A DNA stretch of 48,261 nt from Clostridia bacterium (GTDB lineage: Bacteria; Bacillota; Clostridia; Oscillospirales; UBA644): positions 1 to 48,261 of the forward strand of contig WHHJ01000008.1 of assembly GCA_014872655.1 (NCBI GenBank). The letters run 5' to 3'. Below are positions 38,696 to 46,717 of the stretch, piece after piece (the first letter of the stretch is position 1; each line of letters starts with the position of its first letter). A model generated the notes under the pieces. It saw nothing but the letters and a program-made list of their open reading frames with translations. It ran no database searches and had not been told where the DNA came from. Position numbers and translations under genes: made by a program.

Positions 38696-39781
38696 ATGTC
38701 TACCAAACTTTATCAAAGCGTTATTCAGCAAATGAAAGACTGCACAGATCGTGTTATCGGTGTTATTGACGAATCTGCAACGATCATTGCCTGTAACGAT
38801 TTGTCGATGATCGGACAAAGCGTCGCCAACAGCTTGAGTGATATCATGGCGATGTCTGACGTGAGTGTAATGGACGGATATACGTATCGGGTAATCGGAT
38901 CCAGAATAAAGCTTGACAATGTGGTGTTTGTAAAGGGGACGGATGCACTGGCAGAGTCTCTTTCAGGCGTGCTTGCCGTGTCGTTGAATTCGATGAAAGA
39001 TTTTTACGATGAAAAATACGACAAGTCTAATTTTATCAAGAATATTATTCTTGAAAATATTTTACCGGGCGATATTTATGCCAAAAGCAAGGAATTGCAC
39101 TTTAACGGCGAGGTTCCCCGCGTGGTTATTCTGATTCACCTGCTGGATCGGACGGAAGTATTTGCCTATGATATCGTGCAGAGTCTGTTCCCGGAAAAGA
39201 CAAAAGACTTTGTGGTTAATGTGGGCGAAAATGACATTGCATTGGTAAAAGAAATTAAATTAAATACCGATGCAAAAGACTTGGAAAAGTTAGCACGTTC
39301 TATTGTGGACACTTTAAACAGCGAGTTCTATACGCGCGCAGTAGTCGGAATCGGTACGATTGTAACGACACTGCGAGACTTGTCGCGCTCGTTTAAAGAG
39401 GCTCAAGTGGCAATCGAAGTCGGCAAGGTGTTTGACGTAGAAAAGACGATTATGTCTTATAACAATCTCGGAATCGGCAGATTGATTTATTATTTGCCGA
39501 CCACACTTTGCGAGCAGTTTTTAGCCGAGGTGTTTAAGAAAGGGTCTATTGATTCTTTGGATCATGAAACCTTGTTTACCATACAAAAATTCTTTGAAAA
39601 TAACCTGAATGTTTCCGAAACATCAAGAAAGTTGTTTGTGCATCGAAATACACTGGTATACCGTCTGGAAAAAATCAGACGGTTGACGGGGCTTGACCTC
39701 AAACAGTTTGATCATGCAATCGTGTTTAAAGTGGCCTTGATGGTGCGGAAGTATCTGTCGTCTAATCCGACGAAGTTCTAA
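38696..39781 (+). CDS. PucR/CdaR-type helix-turn-helix transcriptional regulator
   Basis: The 361-residue product begins MSTKLYQSVIQQMKDCTDRV and IGVIDESATIIACND, a sensor-like N-terminal region (about 1-105), followed by a GGDEF-related middle part (about 140-260), and ends with the PucR C-terminal helix-turn-helix: NLNVSETSRKLFVHRNTLVY and RLEKIRRLTGLDLKQFDHAI. Target genes and ligand are unknown. Genes of this type commonly sit next to ftsEX in Clostridia (recalled, not checked here). Start: ATG 38696 gives the conserved N-terminus; GTG 38684 is closer to the AAAGGA and is an alternative that adds four residues. Confidence 0.82.
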   Translation: MSTKLYQSVIQQMKDCTDRVIGVIDESATIIACNDLSMIGQSVANSLSDIMAMSDVSVMDGYTYRVIGSRIKLDNVVFVKGTDALAESLSGVLAVSLNSMKDFYDEKYDKSNFIKNIILENILPGDIYAKSKELHFNGEVPRVVILIHLLDRTEVFAYDIVQSLFPEKTKDFVVNVGENDIALVKEIKLNTDAKDLEKLARSIVDTLNSEFYTRAVVGIGTIVTTLRDLSRSFKEAQVAIEVGKVFDVEKTIMSYNNLGIGRLIYYLPTTLCEQFLAEVFKKGSIDSLDHETLFTIQKFFENNLNVSETSRKLFVHRNTLVYRLEKIRRLTGLDLKQFDHAIVFKVALMVRKYLSSNPTKF

Positions 39782-39795
39782 TTGAATATTGTTTT

Positions 39796-39829
39796 TTTGA
39801 AGGTAGAAACGTTTGTTTGTACCTTCAAA
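39796..39829 (+). promoter_or_regulatory. Inverted repeat upstream of ftsE
   Basis: TTTGAAGGTA (39796-39805) pairs perfectly with TACCTTCAAA (39820-39829) around a 14-base loop. T-runs lie before, not after, the stem, so it is no plus-strand terminator. It begins 15 bases after the stop of the PucR gene and could be an operator or an mRNA processing hairpin. No convincing promoter for ftsE is seen in the gap; expression from 38588 is likely. Confidence 0.5.
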
Positions 39830-39919
39830 CGGTTATTTAGTTCAAAATTTTGGACGGGGATTAGAAAAGACAGTTTATTGCTTTGACAAGGAGGGATTTA
39901 TACGATTACGCTCAAATCG

Positions 39920-41182
39920 GTGACGAAAACACATAAAAACGGGACCGTTGCGTTAAAGCGTGTAAGCCTGAAAATTCAAGACGGAGAATTTGTGTTTATC
40001 AACGGCCATTCCGGTGCGGGGAAATCAACGATTGTCCGTTTGCTTATGTGCGAAGATGTTCCAACTTATGGGGACGTCATTATAGACGGTGTAAATACGC
40101 AGGACCTTTCACATCGCCAGATTCCGAAATTCCGACGGCAGATGGGGGTTGTCTTTCAGGATTTTCGCCTCAATCCGTCGATGAATGTTTATGATAATAT
40201 TGCTTTTGCCATGCGCGTGGTCGGACGTAAGCGCAAGGAAATTAAACAGCGTGTGGCGACGGTGTTGGATATTGTGGGCCTTTCGCATAAGACCAAGTCG
40301 TATCCGTCGCAGTTATCCGGCGGTGAGCAGCAGCGTGTTGCCATTGCGCGTGCCATTGTGAATAGTCCGAAGATGATTATTGCCGACGAACCGACCGGGA
40401 ATATTGACCCGAAGATGTCTTTGGAAGTCATGGAGATGTTAGACATCATCAATAAGAGCGGTATCACAGTTGTGGTGGTCACGCACGAAAAGGATCTGGT
40501 CGAGCGGTTTGGTAAACGTGTCATTACCTTGGAGAAGGGTCGGATTAAGTTTGATACGGCGCATCCGGAGATCGTGAGAGATCCGAATGAAGCTGATGAT
40601 GATTTTAACGAAGATGAGATTCGTGCATTGGAGTTGGAACACAGTCGTAGAGTCAATCGAGAAAAGCGCGTTCATTTTGGGCGTCGGCACAGAAAATCTT
40701 TATTTGAAACGGATTTAGACGAAGAAGAAGTCGATTTGTCCCGAGGCATTTTCGATGATGAACCGGATGAGTCTTCTCAACCTGAAGAAGATGATGAAGA
40801 AACATCGATTTTGCAGTCTGAAATGGTGCTGGAACAGAGGGTAGAAGCTCCTTCTGTGCCGGAGGAGCCGGTTGTTGCTGCGGATTCGGCCGTGGAGTCG
40901 GTTGATGTTGAAAAATTGTCTACCGCAGAAGTCGTTGAGCCAGAGGATGCGACGGACACCGAGCAATCTCAGTTGACGGAGACACCGTTATCCGAGGGAA
41001 CGCCGGCAGAGAAAACGGAACCAGCACCTCAAGAAGATCCGAACAAGGATATTGAGGATTTCGAGCGTGCTAAAATGGATCTGGAAAAGAGTTTTGAGCA
41101 GATTAAATCTGATATTTTATCCGCACTTTCTCCGGACAAGGGGCCATCTGATACAGAGAAAGAGGAGGCGGAAGATCAATGA
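39920..41182 (+). CDS. ftsE: Cell division ATP-binding protein FtsE with long acidic C-terminal extension
   Basis: FtsE is the ATPase of the FtsEX complex that drives extracellular wall hydrolases at division. The ABC domain (about 1-215) has GHSGAGKST (29-37), LSGGEQQRVAIARAI and IIADEPTGNID. After it comes about 205 residues, very rich in Glu/Asp (DEREE-type, e.g. QPEEDDEE), ending in a predicted helix DIEDFERAKMDLEKSFEQIK; usual FtsE is about 230 residues. The coordinate given uses the first standard start, GTG 39920. However, the frame is open further up and reads I-T-L-K-S-V before T-K, the conserved FtsE N-terminus, and the only good ribosome binding site (AAGGAGGG, 39888-39895) points to ACG 39902 or ATT 39905. 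The true start is probably one of these. ftsX overlaps by 4 bases. Confidence 0.92.
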   Translation: MTKTHKNGTVALKRVSLKIQDGEFVFINGHSGAGKSTIVRLLMCEDVPTYGDVIIDGVNTQDLSHRQIPKFRRQMGVVFQDFRLNPSMNVYDNIAFAMRVVGRKRKEIKQRVATVLDIVGLSHKTKSYPSQLSGGEQQRVAIARAIVNSPKMIIADEPTGNIDPKMSLEVMEMLDIINKSGITVVVVTHEKDLVERFGKRVITLEKGRIKFDTAHPEIVRDPNEADDDFNEDEIRALELEHSRRVNREKRVHFGRRHRKSLFETDLDEEEVDLSRGIFDDEPDESSQPEEDDEETSILQSEMVLEQRVEAPSVPEEPVVAADSAVESVDVEKLSTAEVVEPEDATDTEQSQLTETPLSEGTPAEKTEPAPQEDPNKDIEDFERAKMDLEKSFEQIKSDILSALSPDKGPSDTEKEEAEDQ

Positions 41183-42090
41183 GTTTTGACAGCTTTTTAT
41201 TTGCCGTACGCAATGCATTTCATAATGTCATTCGCAACTCGTTGTTGACGTTGGCAAGTATTATTGTGCTTTCGGTTAGTTTATTGGCTCTTGGCAGTAC
41301 TTATATGGTGATTGAAAACGTCAATCATTTTGTAGATGGTGCTGCCAGTGAAAATCAGATTGTTATCTTTTTGGAAGAAACCTTGACCGACGAGCAGATT
41401 ACACAGGTCGGCGAACAACTAAAGGAAATTAACAATTTGACAAATATCGAATATGAGTCTCCCGAGCAGGCTTTGGAGAATTATAAACAGCAGATCGGAG
41501 AGGAAAATATCGAAGGACTGGACGCAACGGTTTTTCGGCCTTCCTATATTTTTGACATCATCGATTTGAATAAGTATGATCAAACGATCTACAGCATTGA
41601 GCAGATTGAGGGCTTAGGAAAATTTGAGACCGGTGAAAAAGCTGGACAACCAGCGATACGTTCATCCCACGAGGTGGTTTCGGCCATTGTAAATATTCGC
41701 CAGGTATTATCTATCTTTTCGGCCGTTATGATTGCGATCTTTTTTATCCTGTCCATTTTTATTATTACAAACTCCGTCAAGTTGTCGGTGTTCTCTCGAC
41801 GAACGGAGATCAGTATCATGAAGTATGTGGGTGCAGCGGATTTTTACATACAACTACCGTATTTTATTGAGGGCTTGATCATCGGTCTGGCTTCCGGGAT
41901 CATTTCCTACTTTTTGCAGCGGTTTTTGTATGACGCCCTTTTGGCACCGATTATTCAGGATTTTGGGCTGGGCTCCGCATTAAATATAGATGAGCACTTT
42001 TCATTTTTATTTTTAGCCTTTTTAATTGCGGGAGGAATTGTCGGTATTATCGGTTCTGTATTCCCTGTAAAGAAGTATCTGAAAGTATAA
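41179..42090 (+). CDS. ftsX: Cell division protein FtsX
   Basis: FtsX is the membrane half of FtsEX and passes the ATPase signal to wall hydrolases outside. The 303-residue protein has four membrane segments (about 23-45, 172-198, 226-250, 274-297) and an extracellular domain between the first two (about 50-170), which in this family binds the hydrolase partner (EnvC, PcsB, CwlO). It contains NAFHNVIRNSLLTLASIIVL and RRTEISIMKYVGAADFYIQL. Start overlaps the ftsE stop (ATGA). The next two genes encode likely partners. Confidence 0.95.
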   Translation: MSFDSFLFAVRNAFHNVIRNSLLTLASIIVLSVSLLALGSTYMVIENVNHFVDGAASENQIVIFLEETLTDEQITQVGEQLKEINNLTNIEYESPEQALENYKQQIGEENIEGLDATVFRPSYIFDIIDLNKYDQTIYSIEQIEGLGKFETGEKAGQPAIRSSHEVVSAIVNIRQVLSIFSAVMIAIFFILSIFIITNSVKLSVFSRRTEISIMKYVGAADFYIQLPYFIEGLIIGLASGIISYFLQRFLYDALLAPIIQDFGLGSALNIDEHFSFLFLAFLIAGGIVGIIGSVFPVKKYLKV

Positions 42091-42108
42091 CTGGAGGAGG
42101 CATTTGAG

Positions 42109-43326
42109 ATGAGACGACGAGGGATTAAAGGGTTAGCCTGTATGTTGACAATAGTCTTTTTGTTTGGCATGGTTGGGTTCTTTGGCGGGAATCAACCACA
42201 ACCGCTTTCGGTAACGGCGACTGCTGCAGGATCTTCGGAATTACAGCAGGCACAGCAGGAGTTAAGTAATATTAAAAAGCAACAAAGTGCCATTGAGTCT
42301 CAATTAGAAGATCTTAAACAATCCAAAGAACAGTCGATGCAAGAAAAGTTGCTGATGGAGCAAGACCTACAGGTAACCAATGAAAAGTTGGCTGCTTTAA
42401 ACAGTGTGCTTTCCGGTCTTGAGACAGAACTGGCGGCAAAGAAAAAGGAACTTGAAGAAACAGAGGCTAATTTGAATCAATGCATCGAGCAGTTCCGCAT
42501 TCGTGCCCGCGCGTCTTACGAAGCGGGAGAAGTTTCGTATTTGGAAGTGTTTTTGTCTTCTTCCTCGCTTTCCGACATGTTGACTAAAATCGACTTAATG
42601 ACGGAAGTTGCAGAATATGATAAGTCGTTGATCAATGATGTGAAGAACAGTTATATACAAATTGAGGCCTTATATAAAGAAATTGAAGAAAAGACCAATC
42701 AGCAACAGGCGGCTGTCGATGAGGTCGCGGCGGTAGCTGCTGAACAGCAGCGCAAAGTTGCCGCACTGGATAACCTGGTGGCTTCGTTAAATAGTCAGTC
42801 CTCTTCTTTGCAAACAGAATCTGCGATGCTGGAGGAGCGGCAGGCAGAACTGGATAAAGAAATTGCTAAGTTAGCGTCATCAAATGCAACTTATTATGGC
42901 GATGAATTGTGTTGGCCGGTTCCGGCTTCGGGATATATCAGTTCCGGGTTTGGGTATCGGACTTTTGATCATAGTTTCCATAATGCCATTGATATCGCTG
43001 CTCCGTATGGTTCTGCAATTGTTGCGGTCGCAGACGGAAAGGTTATTAGTGCAAAATGGGTAACTACCGGTGGCGGTATGCAGATTGTTATCGACCATGG
43101 TTCCGGATTGGTTACTTATTATAACCATTTATCCGGGTTTGCTTGTTCTGCCGGTCAGCAAGTCTCAAAGGGGCAGACGATCGGATATGTCGGCAGTACC
43201 GGAAATTCAACCGGAAACCACCTGGATTTTAAGATTTATTATAAAGGATCTTATTACAATCCTGAGTTATATGTTGTTTACGGAAACGGGAAACCCCCTC
43301 AATCCATTCATTCGCTGATTGGGTAG
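42109..43326 (+). CDS. EnvC/PcsB-like coiled-coil protein with degenerate LytM (M23) domain, copy 1
   Basis: The 405-residue protein has a signal peptide (about 1-41, cleavage near TAAGS), a long coiled coil (about 45-125 and 185-255), a central SYLEVFLSSSSLSDMLTKID segment, and a LytM/M23 domain (about 265-390). LytM enzymes bind zinc with HxxxD and the second His of HxH. Here the first site is H291-N-A-I-D295, but the second reads H371-L-D373, so one zinc ligand is Asp. Active M23 enzymes read HLHF at this point. It may be a non-enzymatic activator like EnvC, or an enzyme with an altered site. GGAGGAGGCATTTGAG precedes the ATG. It lies 18 bases after ftsX, pointing to a role with FtsEX. A close paralogue follows. 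Confidence 0.88.
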   Translation: MRRRGIKGLACMLTIVFLFGMVGFFGGNQPQPLSVTATAAGSSELQQAQQELSNIKKQQSAIESQLEDLKQSKEQSMQEKLLMEQDLQVTNEKLAALNSVLSGLETELAAKKKELEETEANLNQCIEQFRIRARASYEAGEVSYLEVFLSSSSLSDMLTKIDLMTEVAEYDKSLINDVKNSYIQIEALYKEIEEKTNQQQAAVDEVAAVAAEQQRKVAALDNLVASLNSQSSSLQTESAMLEERQAELDKEIAKLASSNATYYGDELCWPVPASGYISSGFGYRTFDHSFHNAIDIAAPYGSAIVAVADGKVISAKWVTTGGGMQIVIDHGSGLVTYYNHLSGFACSAGQQVSKGQTIGYVGSTGNSTGNHLDFKIYYKGSYYNPELYVVYGNGKPPQSIHSLIG

Positions 43327-43623
43327 TATCGTTTTGTCCCTGACACAGATCGAAATGATGTGAAAGAGCCGTTGTTCAACTTAGAAAATTGTGCGGATAC
43401 AGAATTTTTTAGTTTGATTTTAAACGTTGGAACACAATTTTTGAAAGGGACTTATTTTTTTGGCGGAACGATCTTTGCTTTTTAGGCATACGACAAAGAT
43501 GAAATACATAATAGTATGCTGAGTTTTCTGAACAAGATTGATTATCGGTAAAATGGGTATAAGTTTTCATAGCAGATTTGCGTTTATGTTAAACGGCTTG
43601 TGGAATTTGGCTGAGGTGAATCT
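43327..43623. other. Gap between the two LytM paralogues, no gene
   Basis: 297 AT-rich bases without a credible open frame. A 7 bp hairpin (ATCTTTG 43471-43477 with CAAAGAT 43494-43500) has no T-run. TTGATT near 43540 followed by TATAAG has too short a spacer to be a convincing promoter. The second copy may therefore be transcribed from the upstream genes or from an unrecognised promoter. Confidence 0.5.
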
Positions 43624-44838
43624 ATGACAAAACGAAAGTGGATAAAAGTTTGTGCCTTTGTTTTAACTATGGTGTTTTTATTTGGCATGGCAGGCTTTTT
43701 AGGCTACGATGATTCCGTGCAGATTTCGGTGTCTGCGGCAGGCTCTTCGGAGTTGGAGCGAGCGCAGCAGGAATTGAGTAATATCAAAAAGCAGCAGAGT
43801 GAAATCGAATCTCAACTGGAAAAACTCCAACAGTCTAAAGAGCAGTCGATGCAGGAAAAGTTGTTGATGGAGCAAGATTTGCAGGTCACCAATGAGAAAT
43901 TGGCGGCGCTAAACAGCGTGTTGTCGGGTTTGGAGACAGAACTTGCCGCAAAGCAAAAAGAACTGGAGCAGGTACAAGCAAATCTGGATCAGTGTATTGA
44001 GCAGTTCCGTGTTCGTGCGCGGGCTTCTTATGAAGCCGGAGAGACTTCGTATTTGGAAGTGTTTTTATCTTCTTCCTCACTTTCCGACATGTTGACTAAA
44101 ATCGACTTGATGACGGAAGTTGCAGAGTATGATAAGTCGCTGATCAATGATGTGAAAAACAGTTATACACAAATCGAGGCTTTATATCAAGAAATTGAAG
44201 AAAAGACCAATCAACAACAGGCCGCCGTTGATGAGGTAGCAGCTGTGGCCGCTGAACAGCAGCGCAAAGTGGATGCGTTGGACGCTTTGGTTGCATCGAT
44301 CAACAGTCAGTCGTCTTCTTTGCAGACGGAGTCTGCGATATTGGAGGAACGGCAGGCAGAATTAGATAAAAAAATTGCAGAGTTGGCTTCTTCCAATGAT
44401 TCATATTACGGCGATGAACTGTGCTGGCCGGTTCCTGCTTCCGGGCGGGTTACTTCGAAGTTTGGGTATCGGGAATTTGACCATAGTTTTCATTACGCCA
44501 TTGATATCGGCGCGCCGCACGGATCTCCGGTTGTTGCGGTCGCAGACGGAAAGGTGATTCGTGCCAGATGGGTAACCACCGGCGGCGGTATGCAGGTTGC
44601 TATTGATCACGGTTCAAAACTGGTTACCTATTATAATCATTTGTCCGGGTTTGCCTGTTCGGAAGGTCAGCGTGTGAGCAAAGGACAGGTGATTGGGTAT
44701 GTTGGCCAAACGGGGAATGCGTTTGGTAACCATCTGGACTTTAAAATCAGTTACCGTGGCACTTATTATGACCCGGAATTATATATTGTTTATGGGAATG
44801 GGAAGCCACCGAAATCGATTCATTCGTTAATTGGTTGA
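43624..44838 (+). CDS. EnvC/PcsB-like coiled-coil protein with degenerate LytM (M23) domain, copy 2
   Basis: A 404-residue paralogue of the gene just upstream, with the same layout: signal peptide (about 1-39), coiled coil, SYLEVFLSSSSLSDMLTKID, and LytM domain. By eye most residues are identical, and the stretch from about residue 75 to 215 is almost unchanged, also at DNA level, which points to a recent duplication or gene conversion. It keeps the altered zinc motif: H290-Y-A-I-D294, then H370-L-D372. Differences cluster at the N-terminus and in the LytM loop before the first motif (RVTSKFGYREFDHSF against YISSGFGYRTFDHSF). The ATG follows TTGGCTGAGGTGAATCT. A terminator follows the gene. 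Confidence 0.88.
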   Translation: MTKRKWIKVCAFVLTMVFLFGMAGFLGYDDSVQISVSAAGSSELERAQQELSNIKKQQSEIESQLEKLQQSKEQSMQEKLLMEQDLQVTNEKLAALNSVLSGLETELAAKQKELEQVQANLDQCIEQFRVRARASYEAGETSYLEVFLSSSSLSDMLTKIDLMTEVAEYDKSLINDVKNSYTQIEALYQEIEEKTNQQQAAVDEVAAVAAEQQRKVDALDALVASINSQSSSLQTESAILEERQAELDKKIAELASSNDSYYGDELCWPVPASGRVTSKFGYREFDHSFHYAIDIGAPHGSPVVAVADGKVIRARWVTTGGGMQVAIDHGSKLVTYYNHLSGFACSEGQRVSKGQVIGYVGQTGNAFGNHLDFKISYRGTYYDPELYIVYGNGKPPKSIHSLIG

Positions 44839-44851
44839 TTTTTTACATAAA

Positions 44852-44900
44852 ACAGCGGGCGTCGGCGCAGTACATACTGCGCTGACGGCTGTATTTTTCT
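44852..44900 (+). terminator. Terminator after the LytM paralogues
   Basis: CGTCGGCGCAGT (44860-44871) pairs with ACTGCGCTGACG (44876-44887), 12 bp with one G-T pair and a 4-base loop. An outer ACAGC/GCTGT stem (44852-44856, 44888-44892) extends it. ATTTTTCTGTTTTTAT follows. It starts 14 bases after the stop. Confidence 0.92.
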
Positions 44901-45010
44901 GTTTTTATAAGGTATTTTAGCGTTTATTTTGCATATATGTAAGGGGACAGTGTTTTATTGTCCAAAACAAGAGTAGAAAGGTCAGCGGAGTTGCCGCTGT
45001 TGGAAAGACC

Positions 45011-46201
45011 ATGTTATCACAGAATAAAAAAACGGCTATCATATCCTCCTTGGTTACCGCTTTGGTTTTGATTTGCGGTTTTTGGGTTTTCTTTCATTTT
45101 TATCAGAATTCGTCTCGGGATCTTTCGCTGGAGCGGAAGTTAGATGAAATCCGAGGATTGATTGAGGCCAAATCGATTTTTGAATTTGATGAAGAAACGG
45201 CTGAAAATACAGCGGCATACGGATATTTGAGTGGTTTGGAAGATGATCGGTACGCCATTTATTTTTCAAAAGAAGAGTACGACGCCTATGTGGCATCCAT
45301 TGCCGGAGATGCCAGCGGAGTCGGATTGCTTTTGTCGTACAGCACCTCTCAGCCGTTGTCTGACGGTTTGTTTATCCGGCGCGTGTTGGGCAATTCCCCC
45401 GCGGAGACCGCTGGGTTGAAGGCCGGAGACCGGATTGTTGGCATTAACGGGCAGGATATTCGTCAAAAGTATTATGCCGATATTTCTTCCTCGTTGGTTT
45501 TGAGTCAAGGGCAAAGCATTACGTTGACCGTTTTGCGGGACGGGCAAGAATGGGATGTTCCGGTTACTGCTGCAGCCTATTCGGAACGGGAAGTGGATTT
45601 CCGTGTGACGGAGGATGGCTTTGGATATATTCGGATTTACCGGTTTGCTCAAAATGCAGCTGACCAGTTCCGTGAGGCGTTAGAAACTTTAAATGCACAA
45701 AATGTAAAGGGTTATTTATTTGATGTGCGCGGAAATAGCGGCGGCGAATTGGAAACCGTGTGCCGGATGGTGGATATGGTTGTCCCGGAATCGGATATTA
45801 TCATCATGCAAGCCAAAGACGGCGAGGAAGTTCGTCGGGCTACGAACGATAAGTTGGTGTCTGTACCGTGTGTTGTTCTGATTGACGGCGAAACGGCTTC
45901 TGCCGCAGAAATGTTTGCGTCCTCTTTGAGGGATGTAATTGGGGCGGAATTGGTTGGAGAGCAGTCGTATGGTAAGGCGGTCGGACAGACGATGTATGAA
46001 TTATCGGACGGTTCTGCGGTTAAAATTACAACCTTCCGGTATTTAACGCAGTCTCGGCAGGATTTTAACGAGGTTGGGTTAACGCCGGACCGGGTCGTTA
46101 CATTGACGGAAGAACAGCAAATGCGGTTGTATTGTTTATCGGACGAAGAAGATACGCAGTTGGCAGCAGCTGCCGAAATATTAAACAGTAAAATAGGATA
46201 A
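45011..46201 (+). CDS. S41-family carboxy-terminal processing protease with PDZ domain (CtpA/CtpB-like)
   Basis: CTP proteases cut exported proteins near the C-terminus and often control wall hydrolases. The 396-residue protein has an N-terminal membrane anchor (about 9-32), a PDZ domain (about 95-185) with VLGNSPAETAGLKAGDRIVG, and the S41 domain with catalytic S297 (GETASAAEMFAS) and K322 (SYGKAVGQT), spaced 25 residues apart as in active family members. The ATG follows TTGGAAAGACC. A terminator separates it from the LytM genes, so it has its own transcript; I see no convincing promoter in the 110 bases before it. A link to the nearby FtsEX partners is only an inference. Confidence 0.92.
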   Translation: MLSQNKKTAIISSLVTALVLICGFWVFFHFYQNSSRDLSLERKLDEIRGLIEAKSIFEFDEETAENTAAYGYLSGLEDDRYAIYFSKEEYDAYVASIAGDASGVGLLLSYSTSQPLSDGLFIRRVLGNSPAETAGLKAGDRIVGINGQDIRQKYYADISSSLVLSQGQSITLTVLRDGQEWDVPVTAAAYSEREVDFRVTEDGFGYIRIYRFAQNAADQFREALETLNAQNVKGYLFDVRGNSGGELETVCRMVDMVVPESDIIIMQAKDGEEVRRATNDKLVSVPCVVLIDGETASAAEMFASSLRDVIGAELVGEQSYGKAVGQTMYELSDGSAVKITTFRYLTQSRQDFNEVGLTPDRVVTLTEEQQMRLYCLSDEEDTQLAAAAEILNSKIG

Positions 46202-46214
46202 AGGGGATAGATCA

Positions 46215-46691
46215 ATGAGCACAGAAGTTATTTTGACTAAAGAAGGTTTGCAAAAACTGGAGCAGGAGTTGTCGACTTTAAAAGCCGAAAAGCGTCCTGA
46301 AATTGCAGAAAAAATTAAGGAAGCCCGTGAATTCGGGGATTTATCGGAAAACAGCGAATATGAAGCCGCTCTGGACGCGCAGGCTAAAATGGAGCAGAGG
46401 ATCAGCTATTTGGAAGAACAACTGAAAAATGCCAAAGTTTTGGATGAATCTGAGATTGATAAAGACACCGTTTCGGTGGGCTCCAAAGTGCGTATTTTGG
46501 ATTTGGATATGGAAGAAGAAGAGGAGTATACGATTGTCGGTAAAACCGAGTCCGATCCGGCTGAAAATAAAATTTCAGACCAGAGTCCTTTGGGGCAAGC
46601 TCTTATCGGGAAGAAAAAAGGTGCTACAGTTACCGTAGATGCCCCCGGCGGTTCGTATGAATGTAAGATTTTAGACGTATCCAGAGGTTAG
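46215..46691 (+). CDS. greA: Transcription elongation factor GreA
   Basis: GreA restarts backtracked RNA polymerase by making it cut the RNA 3' end. The 158-residue protein is full length with the N-terminal coiled coil containing LTKEGLQKLEQELSTLKAEK and the tip ARELGDLSENSEYEAA-like REFGDLSENSEYEAALDAQ (acidic tip residues D and E present), then the C-terminal domain with SDQSPLGQALIGKKKGATVT. AAGGGGATAGATCA precedes the ATG. lysS follows 26 bases later, a common Firmicutes pairing. Confidence 0.97.
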   Translation: MSTEVILTKEGLQKLEQELSTLKAEKRPEIAEKIKEAREFGDLSENSEYEAALDAQAKMEQRISYLEEQLKNAKVLDESEIDKDTVSVGSKVRILDLDMEEEEEYTIVGKTESDPAENKISDQSPLGQALIGKKKGATVTVDAPGGSYECKILDVSRG

Positions 46692-46717
46692 TCTGATTTC
46701 GGAAAGGATGTAAAAGA

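Noticed and set aside
42109..44838. The LytM repeat as an assembly duplication
   Set aside because: The copies differ at many silent sites, in signal peptides and in loops, so they are real paralogues.
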